A stretch of DNA of 64,000 nucleotides from Desertimonas sp963772825 (GTDB taxonomy: Bacteria; Actinomycetota; Acidimicrobiia; Acidimicrobiales; Ilumatobacteraceae): assembly GCA_963772825.1 (NCBI GenBank), contig CAVYYX010000017.1, positions 248,001 through 312,000 of the forward strand, written 5' to 3'. The translations under genes and the position numbers were made by a program. This document shows positions 17,483-26,642 of this stretch, in pieces. A model generated the notes under the pieces. It was not told the DNA's origin. It ran no database searches and saw only the letters and a list, made by a program, of their open reading frames with translations. Numbering within the stretch: the stretch's first letter is position 1; every line of letters begins with the position of its first letter.

Positions 17483-18315
17483 GTGGCGCTGATCGTCGGC
17501 CTGCTCGGCGGGCTCGCCGGCTTCGGTCTGCTGTACGCCGCTACGGCGTGGTCGCCGGCGCCGCCTGCTCGCGTCGCGACGCCGACCGATTGGAGACATC
17601 TCGTTCGGCCGCTCGTCGCGGCGATCGTCGGTGGCGCGCTCGGCCTGCTCTGACCGGCTGGATCGTCGCCGCCCTCGCCGGGGCCTTCGGCGGACTCGCC
17701 GCGGCTCGCGCTGTCGCCAACCGGCGGGCCAGCGTGAAGGTCGAGCACGCCCGTGTCACAGCCCTGGCGTCGTGGTGCGAGCAGCTCCGCGACCTGCTGA
17801 CCGCTGAACACGGCATCGTCGGAACGATCGCGGCGACGGCGCGGACGTGCCCCGAGCCGATCCGCCCGGAGGTCGAACGCCTGGCGACCCGCCTCTCGCG
17901 ACAGAACCCGGACACCGCCATTCGCGAGTTCGCCGCCGAACTCGACGACCCCTCCGGCGACCTCGTCGCCTCCGTGTTGCTGCTGGCGATGTCGAGGTCG
18001 TCGCGCACCAGTGAGCTGCTCTCGGAGCTGGCCGGGACGATCCGTGATCGCGTGGCGATGCGCCTGCGCGTCGAGGCTGATCGTGCCGGCCAGCGCAGCG
18101 AGGCGCGCTTCATCATCGCCTTCAGCGCCGTGGCGGTCACCGGTGTGTTGGTCTTCGGGCGCGATTCGGAGTTCCTCGACGCTTACGGCGACGCCTCCGG
18201 TCAGCTCGTGTTCGGCTTCGTCGTCGCCTGTTTCGCGATCGGTGGTTGGTGGATGGCGAAGCTGACCCGCTTCGAGCGGCCGGCGCGCTTCTTGTCGATC
18301 AGCGAGGACACGTGA
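17483..18315 (+). CDS. tadB: TadB-like inner-membrane platform protein (frame broken)
   Basis: About 277 residues once a base is restored near 17646, where an in-frame TGA now interrupts the second membrane segment (GGALGLL before it, TGWIVAALAGAFGG after). The rest shows the GspF/TadB pattern: an N-terminal pair of membrane segments, a cytoplasmic helical domain (WCEQLRDLLTAEHGIVGTI and PEPIRPEVERLATRL), and two C-terminal membrane segments. It should form the platform on which CpaF acts. GTG 17483 lies 1 bp after the cpaF stop. The stop overlaps tadC's ATG. This break needs a missing base, unlike most breaks in the window. Confidence 0.82.
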
Positions 18316-19218
18316 TGTTGTTGGTCGTCGCCCTCGCCTGCATGTTCGCCGGTGGCGTGTGGGCGCTGGCCTCGGCGGTTTGGCCGGCGCCGCGGCCGCT
18401 GGGCACCGCCCTCGATGAGCTCAACGCCGTGGGTCGCGGGCGACCGATGTTCGTGCCCGCCGAAGGGCGCGATCCGACGCTGTCGTTGGCGATCGGTCGC
18501 TGGCTGGTCAAGCGAACGAAGACGTCCACGCTCACGGACGAGCAGACCGCCGCAGACCTCGAGCTCGTCGGTCGCCCGCTCGAGGTGTACGCCGGGTCGG
18601 TGGCCGTGACGTCCATCTTCGGGGCGCTGCTCGGTCCGGCGCTGTGGATGTTGGCTGCCGTCGCCGGCACGCGCCTGCCGGTGGTCGTCCCGTTGTGGGG
18701 GTTGCTGTTCGGGGCGGCCGTCGGTTGGTTCCTGCCGCGGCTCGCTGCTGCGCGCCGAGGCGGCGCAGGCGCGCACGGACTTCCGTCACGCCCTCGGTGC
18801 CTACCTCGACGTGCTGGTGCTGTTGCTCGCGGCCCAGGAAGGCCCCGAGTCGGCGATGGATCTCGCCGCTCAGGCTGGGCAGGGACCGGCCTTCGCCGAG
18901 CTGCGCCGTGCCGTTTGGCAGGCCCGCCTCGCCGGCGAACCGTTGTGGGAAACACTCGACGACCTTGGTCGCCGGTTGCGGATCACCGAGCTGCGCGAGG
19001 TCGCCGCCGCCGGGGCACTCGCCGGCGAGTCCGGGGCGGCGGTGCGCCAGAGCCTCACCGCCAAGGCCCGGTCGTTGCGCCAGGCCGCCCTCGCCGAGGC
19101 AGAGACGACGGCACGCAAGAAGTCCCAGGCGCTGTTCGGCCCGCTCGTGCTGATGGGCCTCGGGTTCGTCATCTTCCTCATCTACCCGATGCTCACCAAC
19201 CTCAGCTTCGGAGGTTGA
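18315..19218 (+). CDS. tadC: TadC-like inner-membrane platform protein (frame broken)
   Basis: About 300 residues. Membrane segments near 1-20, 95-140 and at the C-terminus (ALFGPLVLMGLGFVIFLIYP) flank a GspF-like cytoplasmic domain with RTDFRHALGAYLDVLVLLLA and GEPLWETLDDLGRRL. Removing one base near 18754, between WFLPRL and RAEAAQARTDF, restores the family pattern. TadB and TadC together form the inner-membrane base of the Flp pilus. ATG 18315 shares a base with the tadB stop. A 54-bp gap with a good ribosome site separates it from the pilin gene. Confidence 0.85.
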
Positions 19219-19272
19219 CCGCCCTGATTTCTCAGTACCGACCCACGGACACACCCGGAGAAGGAGCAACCG

Positions 19273-19473
19273 ATGAGCCACTACCAGTTGACCCAGGTGT
19301 ACCTGCAGGCGTTGTTCGGCAGCCTGCTGGACCGAGCACGTGGCGACGACCGCGGGGCCGTCACCGCCGAGCAGATCGTGCTCATCGGCGCGGCGGTCGT
19401 CGGTGCGGGGATCGTCGGCACGATCATCTGGCAGAAGATGCAGGACGGCGCCAACAGCATCCCCACGCCGTGA
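19273..19473 (+). CDS. flp: Flp-type pilin
   Basis: 66 residues, the expected size of a Flp pilin precursor. A hydrophilic leader of about 28 residues ends at DDRGAVTAEQIVLIGAAVV, where the cut after Gly and the Glu at +5 of the mature pilin match class III prepilin signals; the rest is one hydrophobic helix. The prepilin peptidase of this operon should process it. A strong GGAGAAGGAG lies just before the ATG, stronger than at other genes of the operon, which fits a need for much pilin. Its TGA overlaps the start of the next gene. Confidence 0.9.
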   Translation: MSHYQLTQVYLQALFGSLLDRARGDDRGAVTAEQIVLIGAAVVGAGIVGTIIWQKMQDGANSIPTP

Positions 19474-19828
19474 CCGACGAGCGCGGCGTCGCCGCGGCCA
19501 TCGTCCTGTTCCCGATGTTCGCCGCGGTCGTGTTCATGTTCGTCAACGGCGCGATGTGGCAGCTCGACCGCCAGGTGGCGACGGCCGCCGCCGATCGGGC
19601 GTCGCAAGCCGTCGCCCTGCACGGGTCGTCCGTGGGCGCCGCACGCAGCGTCGCCGTCGAGCAGATGGCCGCGGCGGGCATCGACAGCATCTCGGTGGAG
19701 ATCTCCCGAGGCGCCGAGTTCACGACGGTGTTCGGTGTCGGGCAAGTCGCCAGGACTGCTTGTCGGGGATGACGGTCACGGTGAGCGCCACCTCGGTGAC
19801 GCCGACAGAAGGGCTGGACGCTCCGTGA
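19470..19828 (+). CDS. tadE: TadE-like minor pseudopilin 1 (frame broken)
   Basis: About 118 residues after ignoring extra bases near 19733 and 19766. DERGVAAAIVLFPMFAAVVFMFVNGAMWQL is split by no charge and is a TadE-type N-terminal membrane helix, followed by ADRASQAVALHGSS and a beta-rich C-terminus ending MTVTVSATSVTP, as in TadE/TadF proteins. These pseudopilins are processed like the pilin and are needed for pilus assembly. GTG 19470 overlaps the flp stop, and the stop overlaps the next TadE-like gene (GTGA). Confidence 0.75.
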
Positions 19829-20268
19829 GGCGCGGGCCACGCCGACTGGCGCGCCGACTGCGCCGTGACCGACGCGGTGCCGCCGACGTCGCTGCCCTCA
19901 TCGTCATCGTGCCGCTCGCCTTCGGTGCCGTGTTGTTGTTCATCTACGTCGGACGTCAGGGGACAGCCCGCGAGGGGGTCACCCATGCCGCCGCCGTCGC
20001 CGCCCGCGCCGCATCGATGGAGCGCAACGCCGGGTCGGCCCAGGCGGCCGCCGTCGCGGCGGCGAGCCGCACGCTTGCCGGGTCCGGAACGGCCTGCGCC
20101 GGGGGGCCGAGCGTCGCCGTATCGGCGAGCGAGTGGTCAGCTGGCGGCGTCGTGACCGTGTCCGTCACCTGTCAGGCCGAGGGCGTCACCGAGATCGGGG
20201 CGCCGACGCGCACGTTGTCAGCGTCGGCCCGGGCGACGATCGACCACTTCGTGCTGTACGGGGACTGA
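19825..20268 (+). CDS. TadE/TadF-like minor pseudopilin 2
   Basis: 147 residues: a basic arginine-rich N-terminus (RRGPRRLARRLRRDRRGA), then the hydrophobic helix AALIVIVPLAFGAVLLFIYV, the TadE-like GVTHAAAVAARAASM and a Cys-containing beta-rich end. GTG 19825 overlaps the previous stop by 4 bp. It is intact. Actinobacterial Tad loci commonly carry two or three such proteins in a row, as here. Which of them corresponds to TadE or TadF cannot be settled by eye. Confidence 0.78.
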   Translation: MRRGPRRLARRLRRDRRGAADVAALIVIVPLAFGAVLLFIYVGRQGTAREGVTHAAAVAARAASMERNAGSAQAAAVAAASRTLAGSGTACAGGPSVAVSASEWSAGGVVTVSVTCQAEGVTEIGAPTRTLSASARATIDHFVLYGD

Positions 20269-20270
20269 CG

Positions 20271-20705
20271 GTGGGCGCCCTGCATCGGATCCGCGATGAC
20301 GAACGGGGCGCCGGGTACCTCGCCGCCTTCATCGTGCTCTTCTCGGTGCTGCTGATCGCCGGTGTCGGGATCCTCGTCGACTCGGCACGCATCCTCGCCG
20401 CCGATCGCGAGTGCTCGTCGATCGCTATGGAGGCGGCGCGTGCCGGGGCCAACGCGCTCGACGGCGAACTGCTCCGCGATGGCATGGTGACCGCCAACCC
20501 GGCGCAGGCCCAGGCGACTGCGGCGGCCGCCGCCGGCGCCTTCGTGTCCCACGCCGGCGGGTCGTTGCAGTCGGTGGCGGTGTCCGGCAATCGGGTGACC
20601 GTCGTGGTCACGGCATCGGTGGACCCGTGGTTCCCCCTGATCAGCGGACGAACCGTGTCCAAGTCGGCGACGGCTAGCGCCGAGCGGGAGGGCGTTGGGC
20701 GATGA
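20271..20705 (+). CDS. TadE/TadG-like minor pseudopilin 3 (Rv3660c-locus type)
   Basis: 144 residues. DDERGAGYLAAFIVLFSVLLIAGVGILVDSARILA gives the leader Gly-x-x motif, the membrane helix and the conserved Asp-Ser-Ala region of TadE/TadG-like proteins, followed by AMEAARAGANAL and a beta-rich end with VTVVVTASVDPWF. GTG 20271 follows the previous stop by 2 bp. The stop TGA (20703-20705) overlaps the start of a 24-residue open frame. It is intact and probably envelope-anchored. Confidence 0.75.
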   Translation: MGALHRIRDDERGAGYLAAFIVLFSVLLIAGVGILVDSARILAADRECSSIAMEAARAGANALDGELLRDGMVTANPAQAQATAAAAAGAFVSHAGGSLQSVAVSGNRVTVVVTASVDPWFPLISGRTVSKSATASAEREGVGR

Positions 20706-20776
20706 ACTGGTTCGTCTCGGCGCTGGCCAAGTTCGTTTTCCGGTCGGCGGTCTTGGTCGCGCCCAGGAGTGGTTGA
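20702..20776 (+). CDS. 24-residue overlapping small ORF in the Tad operon
   Basis: ATG 20702 overlaps the preceding TGA as ATGA, the same coupling used through this operon. The 24 residues begin MNWFVSALAKFVF, an amphipathic-hydrophobic run with two lysine/arginine residues, and end at TGA 20776, 12 bp before the LysM gene. It is too short to identify. It may be a real membrane microprotein or a device for translational coupling. Confidence 0.35.
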   Translation: MNWFVSALAKFVFRSAVLVAPRSG

Positions 20777-20788
20777 GGGAGGGCTGAG

Positions 20789-23320
20789 ATGACGACTCGA
20801 CGCAGGATCAGCCGGCGGGCCGCATTGCCCACCGGAGCGTGGCGGCGCTTTTTCACGGCGCTGAGCGTGCTCGTCGTCGTACTCGTCGGCGTCCCGGTGT
20901 TGCTGGTCGTCTGCTCCCGCGCCGGACTCGATGCCGCACATCCGTTCCCCTCGATCGGCTCGACCGACGAGATGAGGACGTACTTCGAGCGCCGGCTGAC
21001 GCCCACCGAAGTCGCCCCGGTCGCCCTGCGCGCCCTGCTCGTCGTCGCGTGGGCGTTGTGGCTGGCGATGGTGTCATCGGTGTGCGCCTCGATTCTCGAG
21101 GCGCGGGGCAGCGGTCGGCGCTCCTGGGTGCCGCAGTTGGCGATGTTCGCCGGTCTCGGTCGGTGGATCGCCGCCGGTCTGACGGCGGTGTCATCGCTGG
21201 CTCCGAACTTCGTGTCGGCAGCCTCGCTGGCGTCGCCGCGTCCGTTCACGATCAGCGCGGCCACGCCGGAGACGGTGGTCGCCGAGATGCCGGTGCCGGC
21301 TGGCTTCGCCCGCGTCCAGCGCGGCGAGTCGATCGAGACCTTTGCCCAGCGGCTGCTCGGCGATGCCGCTCGGTGGCCGGAGCTGTGGGAGTTGAACAGG
21401 GACCAGCAGGTCGGCCCCGGTGGCCAGGCCTGGAGCGCCCCGTGGAAGCTCGGCGTCGGTTGGGACCTCCGCCTGCCACCTGATGCCGTTCGTGCCGCAC
21501 ACTCCGAGCTCGTCAGCAGCGTTGACGACGCGCCGCGGGCAGCGGCGACCGATCCGCCTGTCTCGGCGTGGGCCCGCCGGGATCGCCTTACGGTGGTCGA
21601 CGACTACGAAGTGGTCGATGGCGACTCGTACTGGGGGATCGCCGAACGTTTCCTTCCCACGGCATCGACCGAGCGTGACGTGTGGGAGTTCACCCAGGCG
21701 CTGATGACGTTCAACGCCCCGCGGCTCGGCTACGCCCATCCGGCGATGCTTCATCCCGGCGATGTCGTCGAGATCGTCGCCCACGTTGGATCGGCCACGA
21801 GTGACGTCGCCCGAGATGACGCCACGGCGCACACCGTCGTCGCTGGCGACTCCTACTGGGAGATCGCCGAGCAGACGCTCGGCGACGGGGCGACCCCTGG
21901 TTCGGTGCTCGCCCTGACCAACGGGTTGGTCGACGTCAACGGCCCGCGCTTGGGTTACGAGGATCGCCGGATGATCCACCCCGGCGACGTGGTGTACATC
22001 GAACCGCAGGTGGCACCAGCGCAACCACCGAGCCAGGCGGCGACGGCCTCGGTACTGACGAGCGATGTCGACGCCATCGCCATCGACGCCCTGCCGCCAC
22101 CGCCTGTGGCGCCCCCGACCACCACGCTGCCACCCCCCACTACGTCGACGGTCCCACCGCCGAACGCACCGCCGCCACCCACCGATGCCGGTGACGGCAC
22201 CGACCGCGGCTCACCGGTGTCGCCGATCGGCCTGGGGCAGGCAGCCTTGATCGCCACCGGCATCGTCGCCCTGCTGGCGGCGCGCCGGCGCGCTCGGTTG
22301 CGCGCCGCTGAGCCACCGGCGCGCGTCCCGCTGCCGAACCCGGACATGGTCGCGATGGAACGACAACTACGCAGCCTCGACGCAGGCGAGCGCCTGCTCC
22401 GTGTCGACATCGCGCTGCGCGCCGCCGCCGCCGAGTTGGCCGACGGTGAGCAGCGCATCGTCGTCGTGCGCTGTGCGCCCGACGGGTGGGTGGACGTCAC
22501 CCTCACCGGCCCGGCCGAGCTGACCGAACCGTGGCGAGGTTCCGGCCGCTGCTGGACGCTGCCAGGCACGGTGCCGGTCGAGGATCTTGCGCCGCGAGCC
22601 AGGGCAGTCGGCGCCCCGTGCATCGCCCTCACCCAGATCGGCGTCGACGAGGAGGACTGCGACATGCTCGTCGACCTCGAGGCCACCGGGCTGCTCGCCG
22701 TCGATGCCGATCCAGAGGTGGCGGACGACGTCGTGCGGGCGATCGCCGTCGGCCTCGCCAGCTCGGAGTTCGCCGAGGTTGCCCATCTCGTCGGTGTCGG
22801 AATCGACGAGGCGGCGTTCCTCGGCCATCGACATGCGCAGGTCGTGCCCACGGTCGACGAGGCACTCGAGCTGGCGGCGACGGTGATCGGCGGGGCCACG
22901 ACGACGCGATCGACGTTCTCCCTGCGCGCTCATCACACCAGCGGTGAGGTGTGGGAACCGGCGGTGGTTCTGGTCGCCACGTCGCACGCGGCTGACGTCA
23001 CCGGCGACGTCGCCCGGTCGATCTCGACGCGCGGCGGGCTGGCGATCGTCGTCGGCGAGCCGGTCGTCGATGCGCCGTGGTCGTTGCAGGCCGATAGCAC
23101 CGGCTGGACGCTGAACCCGTTGGGGATCAGGTTGCGACCGGTCGGCGTCGACCGCGAGTCCGTCGAGGACGTCGAGGCTCTCGTCGACGCGATCTGTGAC
23201 CCGTACCTCGACGAGCGGTCGTCGGACAGTCATGAGCTCGTCGTCGACCTCGATCAGACAGCCGTCGACGTCGACCCATTCGTGCGTGAGCACTCAACGC
23301 AACGGCCACAACGGTCATGA
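20789..23320 (+). CDS. Membrane protein with three LysM-like domains, regulator N-terminal part
   Basis: 843 residues. The N-terminus holds about two membrane segments (LSVLVVVLVGVPVLLVVC; ALLVVAWALWLAMV). Three LysM-like units follow: VQRGESIETFAQRLLGD, VVDGDSYWGIAERFL and VVAGDSYWEIAEQTLGD, the last two with a following HPGDVVEI / HPGDVVYI strand. A Pro/Thr-rich linker (about 435-470) leads to another membrane segment (AALIATGIVALLAARRRAR), and a C-terminal soluble domain of about 340 residues follows. A signal path from LysM (peptidoglycan) to the cytoplasm is suggested. The next frame encodes a BTAD regulator, and related actinobacterial proteins join both parts in one chain, so a break near 23286 may separate one gene. 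Confidence 0.8.
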   Translation: MTTRRRISRRAALPTGAWRRFFTALSVLVVVLVGVPVLLVVCSRAGLDAAHPFPSIGSTDEMRTYFERRLTPTEVAPVALRALLVVAWALWLAMVSSVCASILEARGSGRRSWVPQLAMFAGLGRWIAAGLTAVSSLAPNFVSAASLASPRPFTISAATPETVVAEMPVPAGFARVQRGESIETFAQRLLGDAARWPELWELNRDQQVGPGGQAWSAPWKLGVGWDLRLPPDAVRAAHSELVSSVDDAPRAAATDPPVSAWARRDRLTVVDDYEVVDGDSYWGIAERFLPTASTERDVWEFTQALMTFNAPRLGYAHPAMLHPGDVVEIVAHVGSATSDVARDDATAHTVVAGDSYWEIAEQTLGDGATPGSVLALTNGLVDVNGPRLGYEDRRMIHPGDVVYIEPQVAPAQPPSQAATASVLTSDVDAIAIDALPPPPVAPPTTTLPPPTTSTVPPPNAPPPPTDAGDGTDRGSPVSPIGLGQAALIATGIVALLAARRRARLRAAEPPARVPLPNPDMVAMERQLRSLDAGERLLRVDIALRAAAAELADGEQRIVVVRCAPDGWVDVTLTGPAELTEPWRGSGRCWTLPGTVPVEDLAPRARAVGAPCIALTQIGVDEEDCDMLVDLEATGLLAVDADPEVADDVVRAIAVGLASSEFAEVAHLVGVGIDEAAFLGHRHAQVVPTVDEALELAATVIGGATTTRSTFSLRAHHTSGEVWEPAVVLVATSHAADVTGDVARSISTRGGLAIVVGEPVVDAPWSLQADSTGWTLNPLGIRLRPVGVDRESVEDVEALVDAICDPYLDERSSDSHELVVDLDQTAVDVDPFVREHSTQRPQRS

Positions 23321-24137
23321 CATCGATCCTCCAGCGGCGCTGCTCGCCCCCCAACGGCGTGACATTGCGGTCCTCGACGACGCCGATCCGCCCTGGTCCG
23401 TGATGGTCCGTCTGCTCGGCAGCGTCGAGGTCATCGACCGCGATCGTCGGCCTGCAAAATTCGAACGGTCGAAGACCCTCGAGCTCGTCGCTTGGCTCGT
23501 CACCCATCGAGGGCGGGCGAGCCGTTCGGCTGCGCGCACCGCGCTGTGGGACCTCGACGTCCGTGACGCGACGTTCGCCAACGTGGTGTCCGAGGCTCGC
23601 CGCACGATGGCCCGGCACGTCCCGCCACCGGAGGGCGACGAGTGGCTGCGCCGGACGATGACCGACGAGCTGTCGCTGCACGACGAGGTGATCGCCGACG
23701 CTGACGTGGTGCGCGCCCGCTTCGAGCGGTCGCGGGCGCTGGGTGGCGCCGAGGCGATGGCCGTGTTGCGCCCGGCCGTCGAGCTCGTCGACGAGCTGCC
23801 GTTCACCGGCACGAGCTACCTGTGGCCGGACGCCGAGGGAATCACGTCGAATCTCGTGCTGCTCGCCACGAACGTGACGGCCGAGTACGGCAAGCTTGCC
23901 CTCGCGGCCGGTGACGTCGACGCGGTGTTCTGGGCGACCGGCCGGGGCCTCCAGGTGATCGCCGGCCAGGAGGCGCTGATCGCCCTGCGCATGCGCGCCC
24001 ACGCCGAGGCGGGCGATCTGTCGGCGGTGCGGATGGAGTGGGAGTCCTACGAGCGGGTGATCAACGCCGACCCGTGGAGCGATGGCGAGCCGGCGCCTAA
24101 GCTCGTCGCCCTGCGCAAAGAGCTCCTGTCGCACTGA
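23286..24137 (+). CDS. BTAD-domain transcriptional regulator (possibly C-terminal part of the LysM protein)
   Basis: 284 residues from GTG 23286, which overlaps the LysM frame by 35 bp. VRLLGSVEVIDRDRRPAKFERSKTLELVAWL is a winged-helix start as in SARP/AfsR-type regulators; the C-terminal part from about 150 is the bacterial transcriptional activator (BTAD) helical repeat, with ALRMRAHAEAGDLSAVRMEWESYERV. Such domains bind DNA or partner proteins. It is the last gene before the intergenic repeat copy B, so it ends the Tad operon. Whether it is a separate protein or fused through a one-base shift to the LysM membrane protein is open. Confidence 0.75.
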   Translation: MSTQRNGHNGHDIDPPAALLAPQRRDIAVLDDADPPWSVMVRLLGSVEVIDRDRRPAKFERSKTLELVAWLVTHRGRASRSAARTALWDLDVRDATFANVVSEARRTMARHVPPPEGDEWLRRTMTDELSLHDEVIADADVVRARFERSRALGGAEAMAVLRPAVELVDELPFTGTSYLWPDAEGITSNLVLLATNVTAEYGKLALAAGDVDAVFWATGRGLQVIAGQEALIALRMRAHAEAGDLSAVRMEWESYERVINADPWSDGEPAPKLVALRKELLSH

Positions 24138-24155
24138 GCCGGCCCGGCGCGCTCC

Positions 24156-24235
24156 GATCTGGGCGGCCAAAACGCCTGATTCCGGACCGCAGGCCGCCCG
24201 GATCGGGAAACGGACCGGAGGCCGCCCAGAACGGG
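24156..24235 (+). repeat. Dispersed ~80-bp intergenic repeat, copy B (inverse of copy A)
   Basis: CTGGGCGGCC at 24159-24168 pairs with GGCCGCCCAG at 24220-24229, and a TCCGGACC core lies at 24181-24188. Read on the minus strand it follows copy A base for base with few gaps. It fills the gap between the convergent BTAD and recR genes, so a terminator role is possible here. Confidence 0.75.
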
Positions 24236-24238
24236 TGG

Positions 24239-24859
24239 CTAGGAGTTGTCGCCGTCGGTGAGCTCGCGGCGGCCTTCGAGGGCTCGGCCGAGCGTCAACT
24301 CGTCGGCGTACTCGAGGTCGCCGCCGACGGGCAGGCCGCTGGCCAGGCGGGTGACGCGCAGTCCGAGGGGGCGTAGCTGTCGGGCGAGGTACATCGCCGT
24401 CACCTCACCCTCGGTGTTCGGGTTGGTGCACAAGATGATCTCTTCGATGCCCTCTGGCTCGATGCGGGCGAGCAGCTCGCGGATCTTCAACTGCTCGGGG
24501 CCGATGCCCTCGAGTGGGCTCATCGCTCCGAGCAGGACGTGGTAGCGTCCGTGGAACTCGCCGGTGCGTTCGACGGCGACGATGTCTCGGGACTCCTCGA
24601 CCACACACACCACGCGACCGTCGCGACGATCGTCGCTGCAGAACTGGCACAGCTCGGAGTCGGTGACGTTGAAGCAGCGGGTACAGAAGCGCACCTTGGC
24701 CTTGGCGTCGCTGATCGCCGCGGCGAGCCGCCCGACATCGTCGGCGGGGATCTTCAACAGGTGGAAGGCGATCCGCTGGGCCGACCGCGGGCCGATCCCG
24801 GGGAGCCGACCGAGCTCGTCGATCAAGGTCTGGACCGGTGGGGAGTAGGCGCTGGCCAT
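24239..24859 (-). CDS. recR: Recombination protein RecR
   Basis: 206 residues. The helix-hairpin-helix ELGRLPGIGPRSAQRIAFHLL is at the N-terminus; a four-Cys zinc finger (FCTRC... ELCQFC) lies at about 57-72; the Toprim domain has VVEESRDIVAVE and ILCTNPNTEGEVTAMYLAR; and the C-terminus carries RLASGLPVGGDLEYADELTL. It acts with RecF/RecO in loading RecA at single-strand gaps. It begins 3 bp after the dnaX stop. The ybaB/ebfC gene that often stands between dnaX and recR is absent here. Confidence 0.95.
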   Translation of the reverse strand: MASAYSPPVQTLIDELGRLPGIGPRSAQRIAFHLLKIPADDVGRLAAAISDAKAKVRFCTRCFNVTDSELCQFCSDDRRDGRVVCVVEESRDIVAVERTGEFHGRYHVLLGAMSPLEGIGPEQLKIRELLARIEPEGIEEIILCTNPNTEGEVTAMYLARQLRPLGLRVTRLASGLPVGGDLEYADELTLGRALEGRRELTDGDNS

Positions 24860-24862
24860 CGC

Positions 24863-26542
24863 TCAGTCGTCCTCGCCGACGAGGGTGGCGCCCGGGAACG
24901 CCTCGGAGAGTCGTTCGAGCACGGACGGTCCGCCGCTGAGCGCCGGCTGGGAGTCGTCGGGCTCGTGGTGCTCTTCGACCGGGTCGCTCGCCGGCTGCGC
25001 CGTGGCGACCGGCGTGGTGTCCGGGCCGGCCCCGAGACTCCCAGCGCACCTTGATCGTGCGGCCGGTGGCGTCGCGCAGAGCCCGCTCGACGTCGGCGAC
25101 CTGTTGGACGCACTTCGCCTGGTGGGTTGCGTTGGGTGCCGACAGGGTGACGACATCGCCGCCGGCGGCGACCACCTCGACGGGTGCGAACAGGGCGCGG
25201 GTGAGGCCGCGCAAGGTGGGCCGGACCGTGTCGTTCCACACGGTCCGCAGATCGACCTCGTCCGTCGGCGCCGCGGCCGGCTCCTCGGTCGGCTCCGCAG
25301 CCGGTGGTGACGGCCCGCTCGGCGCCGCGGGCGTCGGCGGCGTGGCCGCCGGGGCGGTCGCCGGTTGCTGGGCGTGCCCGCCGAGCTTCGCCCGTCCGGT
25401 GCTCGGGTCGACTGGCGATGCTGGCGTGGTCGGTGCCGCCGCCGCGGCCCGTTCCAGCTTGGCGACCCGGGCGGCCAGCGTGGCGACGTCGTCGACGCTC
25501 TCGCGTTGGCGGCAGAGCTGGACGAGGGCGACCTCGATGAGCACCCGCGGGTCAGGCGAATGGCGCAGCTCGACGAGGATCTCGCCGAGCCGCTCGATGG
25601 CGCCGACGAGGGCGGCCGGACCGAGGCGCACCGACTGCGCCGCGAGGGCGTCGGCGGCCTCGGTGGGCAACTGCACGAGCTCGGGCGCCATCAGGCAGAG
25701 GAACCCGTTGCGCAGGTGCTTGACGAGGCCCTCGGCGATCGTGCGCGGATCGTGACCGACGTTGACGAGGGCGGCCATCGCCGTGAGCGCCCGGCCCGGA
25801 TCGTGCTCGATCAACGCCTCGACGAACTCGTCGAACGTCAGCTCCTCGCCGAACGATCCCGCCGGCTGTTGGCGATCAGCTCGAGCGCCGAGAGGGCGTC
25901 GCGCGCCGAGCCGGCACCCTGCGTCACGGCGGCGTCGAGGGCCTCGTCCGACACGTCGAGCCCCGCTTCGGTGGCCACCCAACGGACATGCTCGGCGAGC
26001 ACGTCGGGGGCCAGGAGGTGGAACCGCAGGTGCTGCGTGCGGCTGCGGATCGTGTCGGAGACCTTCTGCGGGTCGGTGGTGGCGAGCACGAACACGACGT
26101 GGCCGGGAGGCTCCTCGAGCGTCTTCAGCAGCGTCGCTTCTGCGGGCTTGGAGAGCATGTGAACCTCGTCGAGGATGTACACCTTGTGGCGCCCGGGGGT
26201 GCCGAGGTTGGCCTTCTCGATGAGGTCCCGCATCGCCTCGACGCCGTTGTTGCTGGCGGCGTCGAGCTCGTGCACGTCGTAGCTCACGCCGCGCTCGACG
26301 TCGAGGCACGAGGCGCACTCGCAGCACGGCTCGCCGTCGACCGGCCGTTCGCAGTTGAGCACCTTGGCGAGGATCCGCGCCGAGGTCGTCTTGCCGGTGC
26401 CACGAGGGCCGGAGAACAGGTACGCCTGGCCCTCGCGCCCACCGGCCACGGCGTCGCGCAGGGCGCGCACGACGTGGTCCTGGCCCTTGATCTCGGCGAA
26501 CCGGCGGGGGCGGTAGCGGCGGTAGAGCGACGGCGTGGCCAC
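24863..26542 (-). CDS. dnaX: DNA polymerase III subunit gamma/tau (frame broken)
   Basis: About 559 residues. The AAA+ clamp-loader part is clear: YRRYRPRRFAEIKGQDHVVRAL, Walker A GPRGTGKTTSARILAK, a zinc-binding Cys cluster (CCECASC), Walker B ILDEVHMLS, the sensor TTDPQKV and SRTQHLRF. A missing base near 25860 breaks the frame within domain III (ELIANS before, GSFGEELTFDEF after), and an extra base near 25040 breaks it again before the acidic tail. The C-terminal half is rich in Ala/Pro/Thr, as in actinobacterial tau. dnaX is essential, so these breaks argue for base-level errors in the sequence rather than decay. Confidence 0.93.
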
Positions 26543-26642
26543 GGGTCGAGCCTACGTGCTGGCTGTCAGGGCGGTACCGGGCGCGTCGGCCCAGCGTGGC
26601 ATGCCCGTCTGCCAGGCCGCCGGCTGACTACGTTGGTCGCCA

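Noticed and set aside
26543..26642. 4.5S (SRP) RNA, often encoded near dnaX
   Set aside because: The conserved GGAAGGAAGCAGC-like core is absent on both strands.
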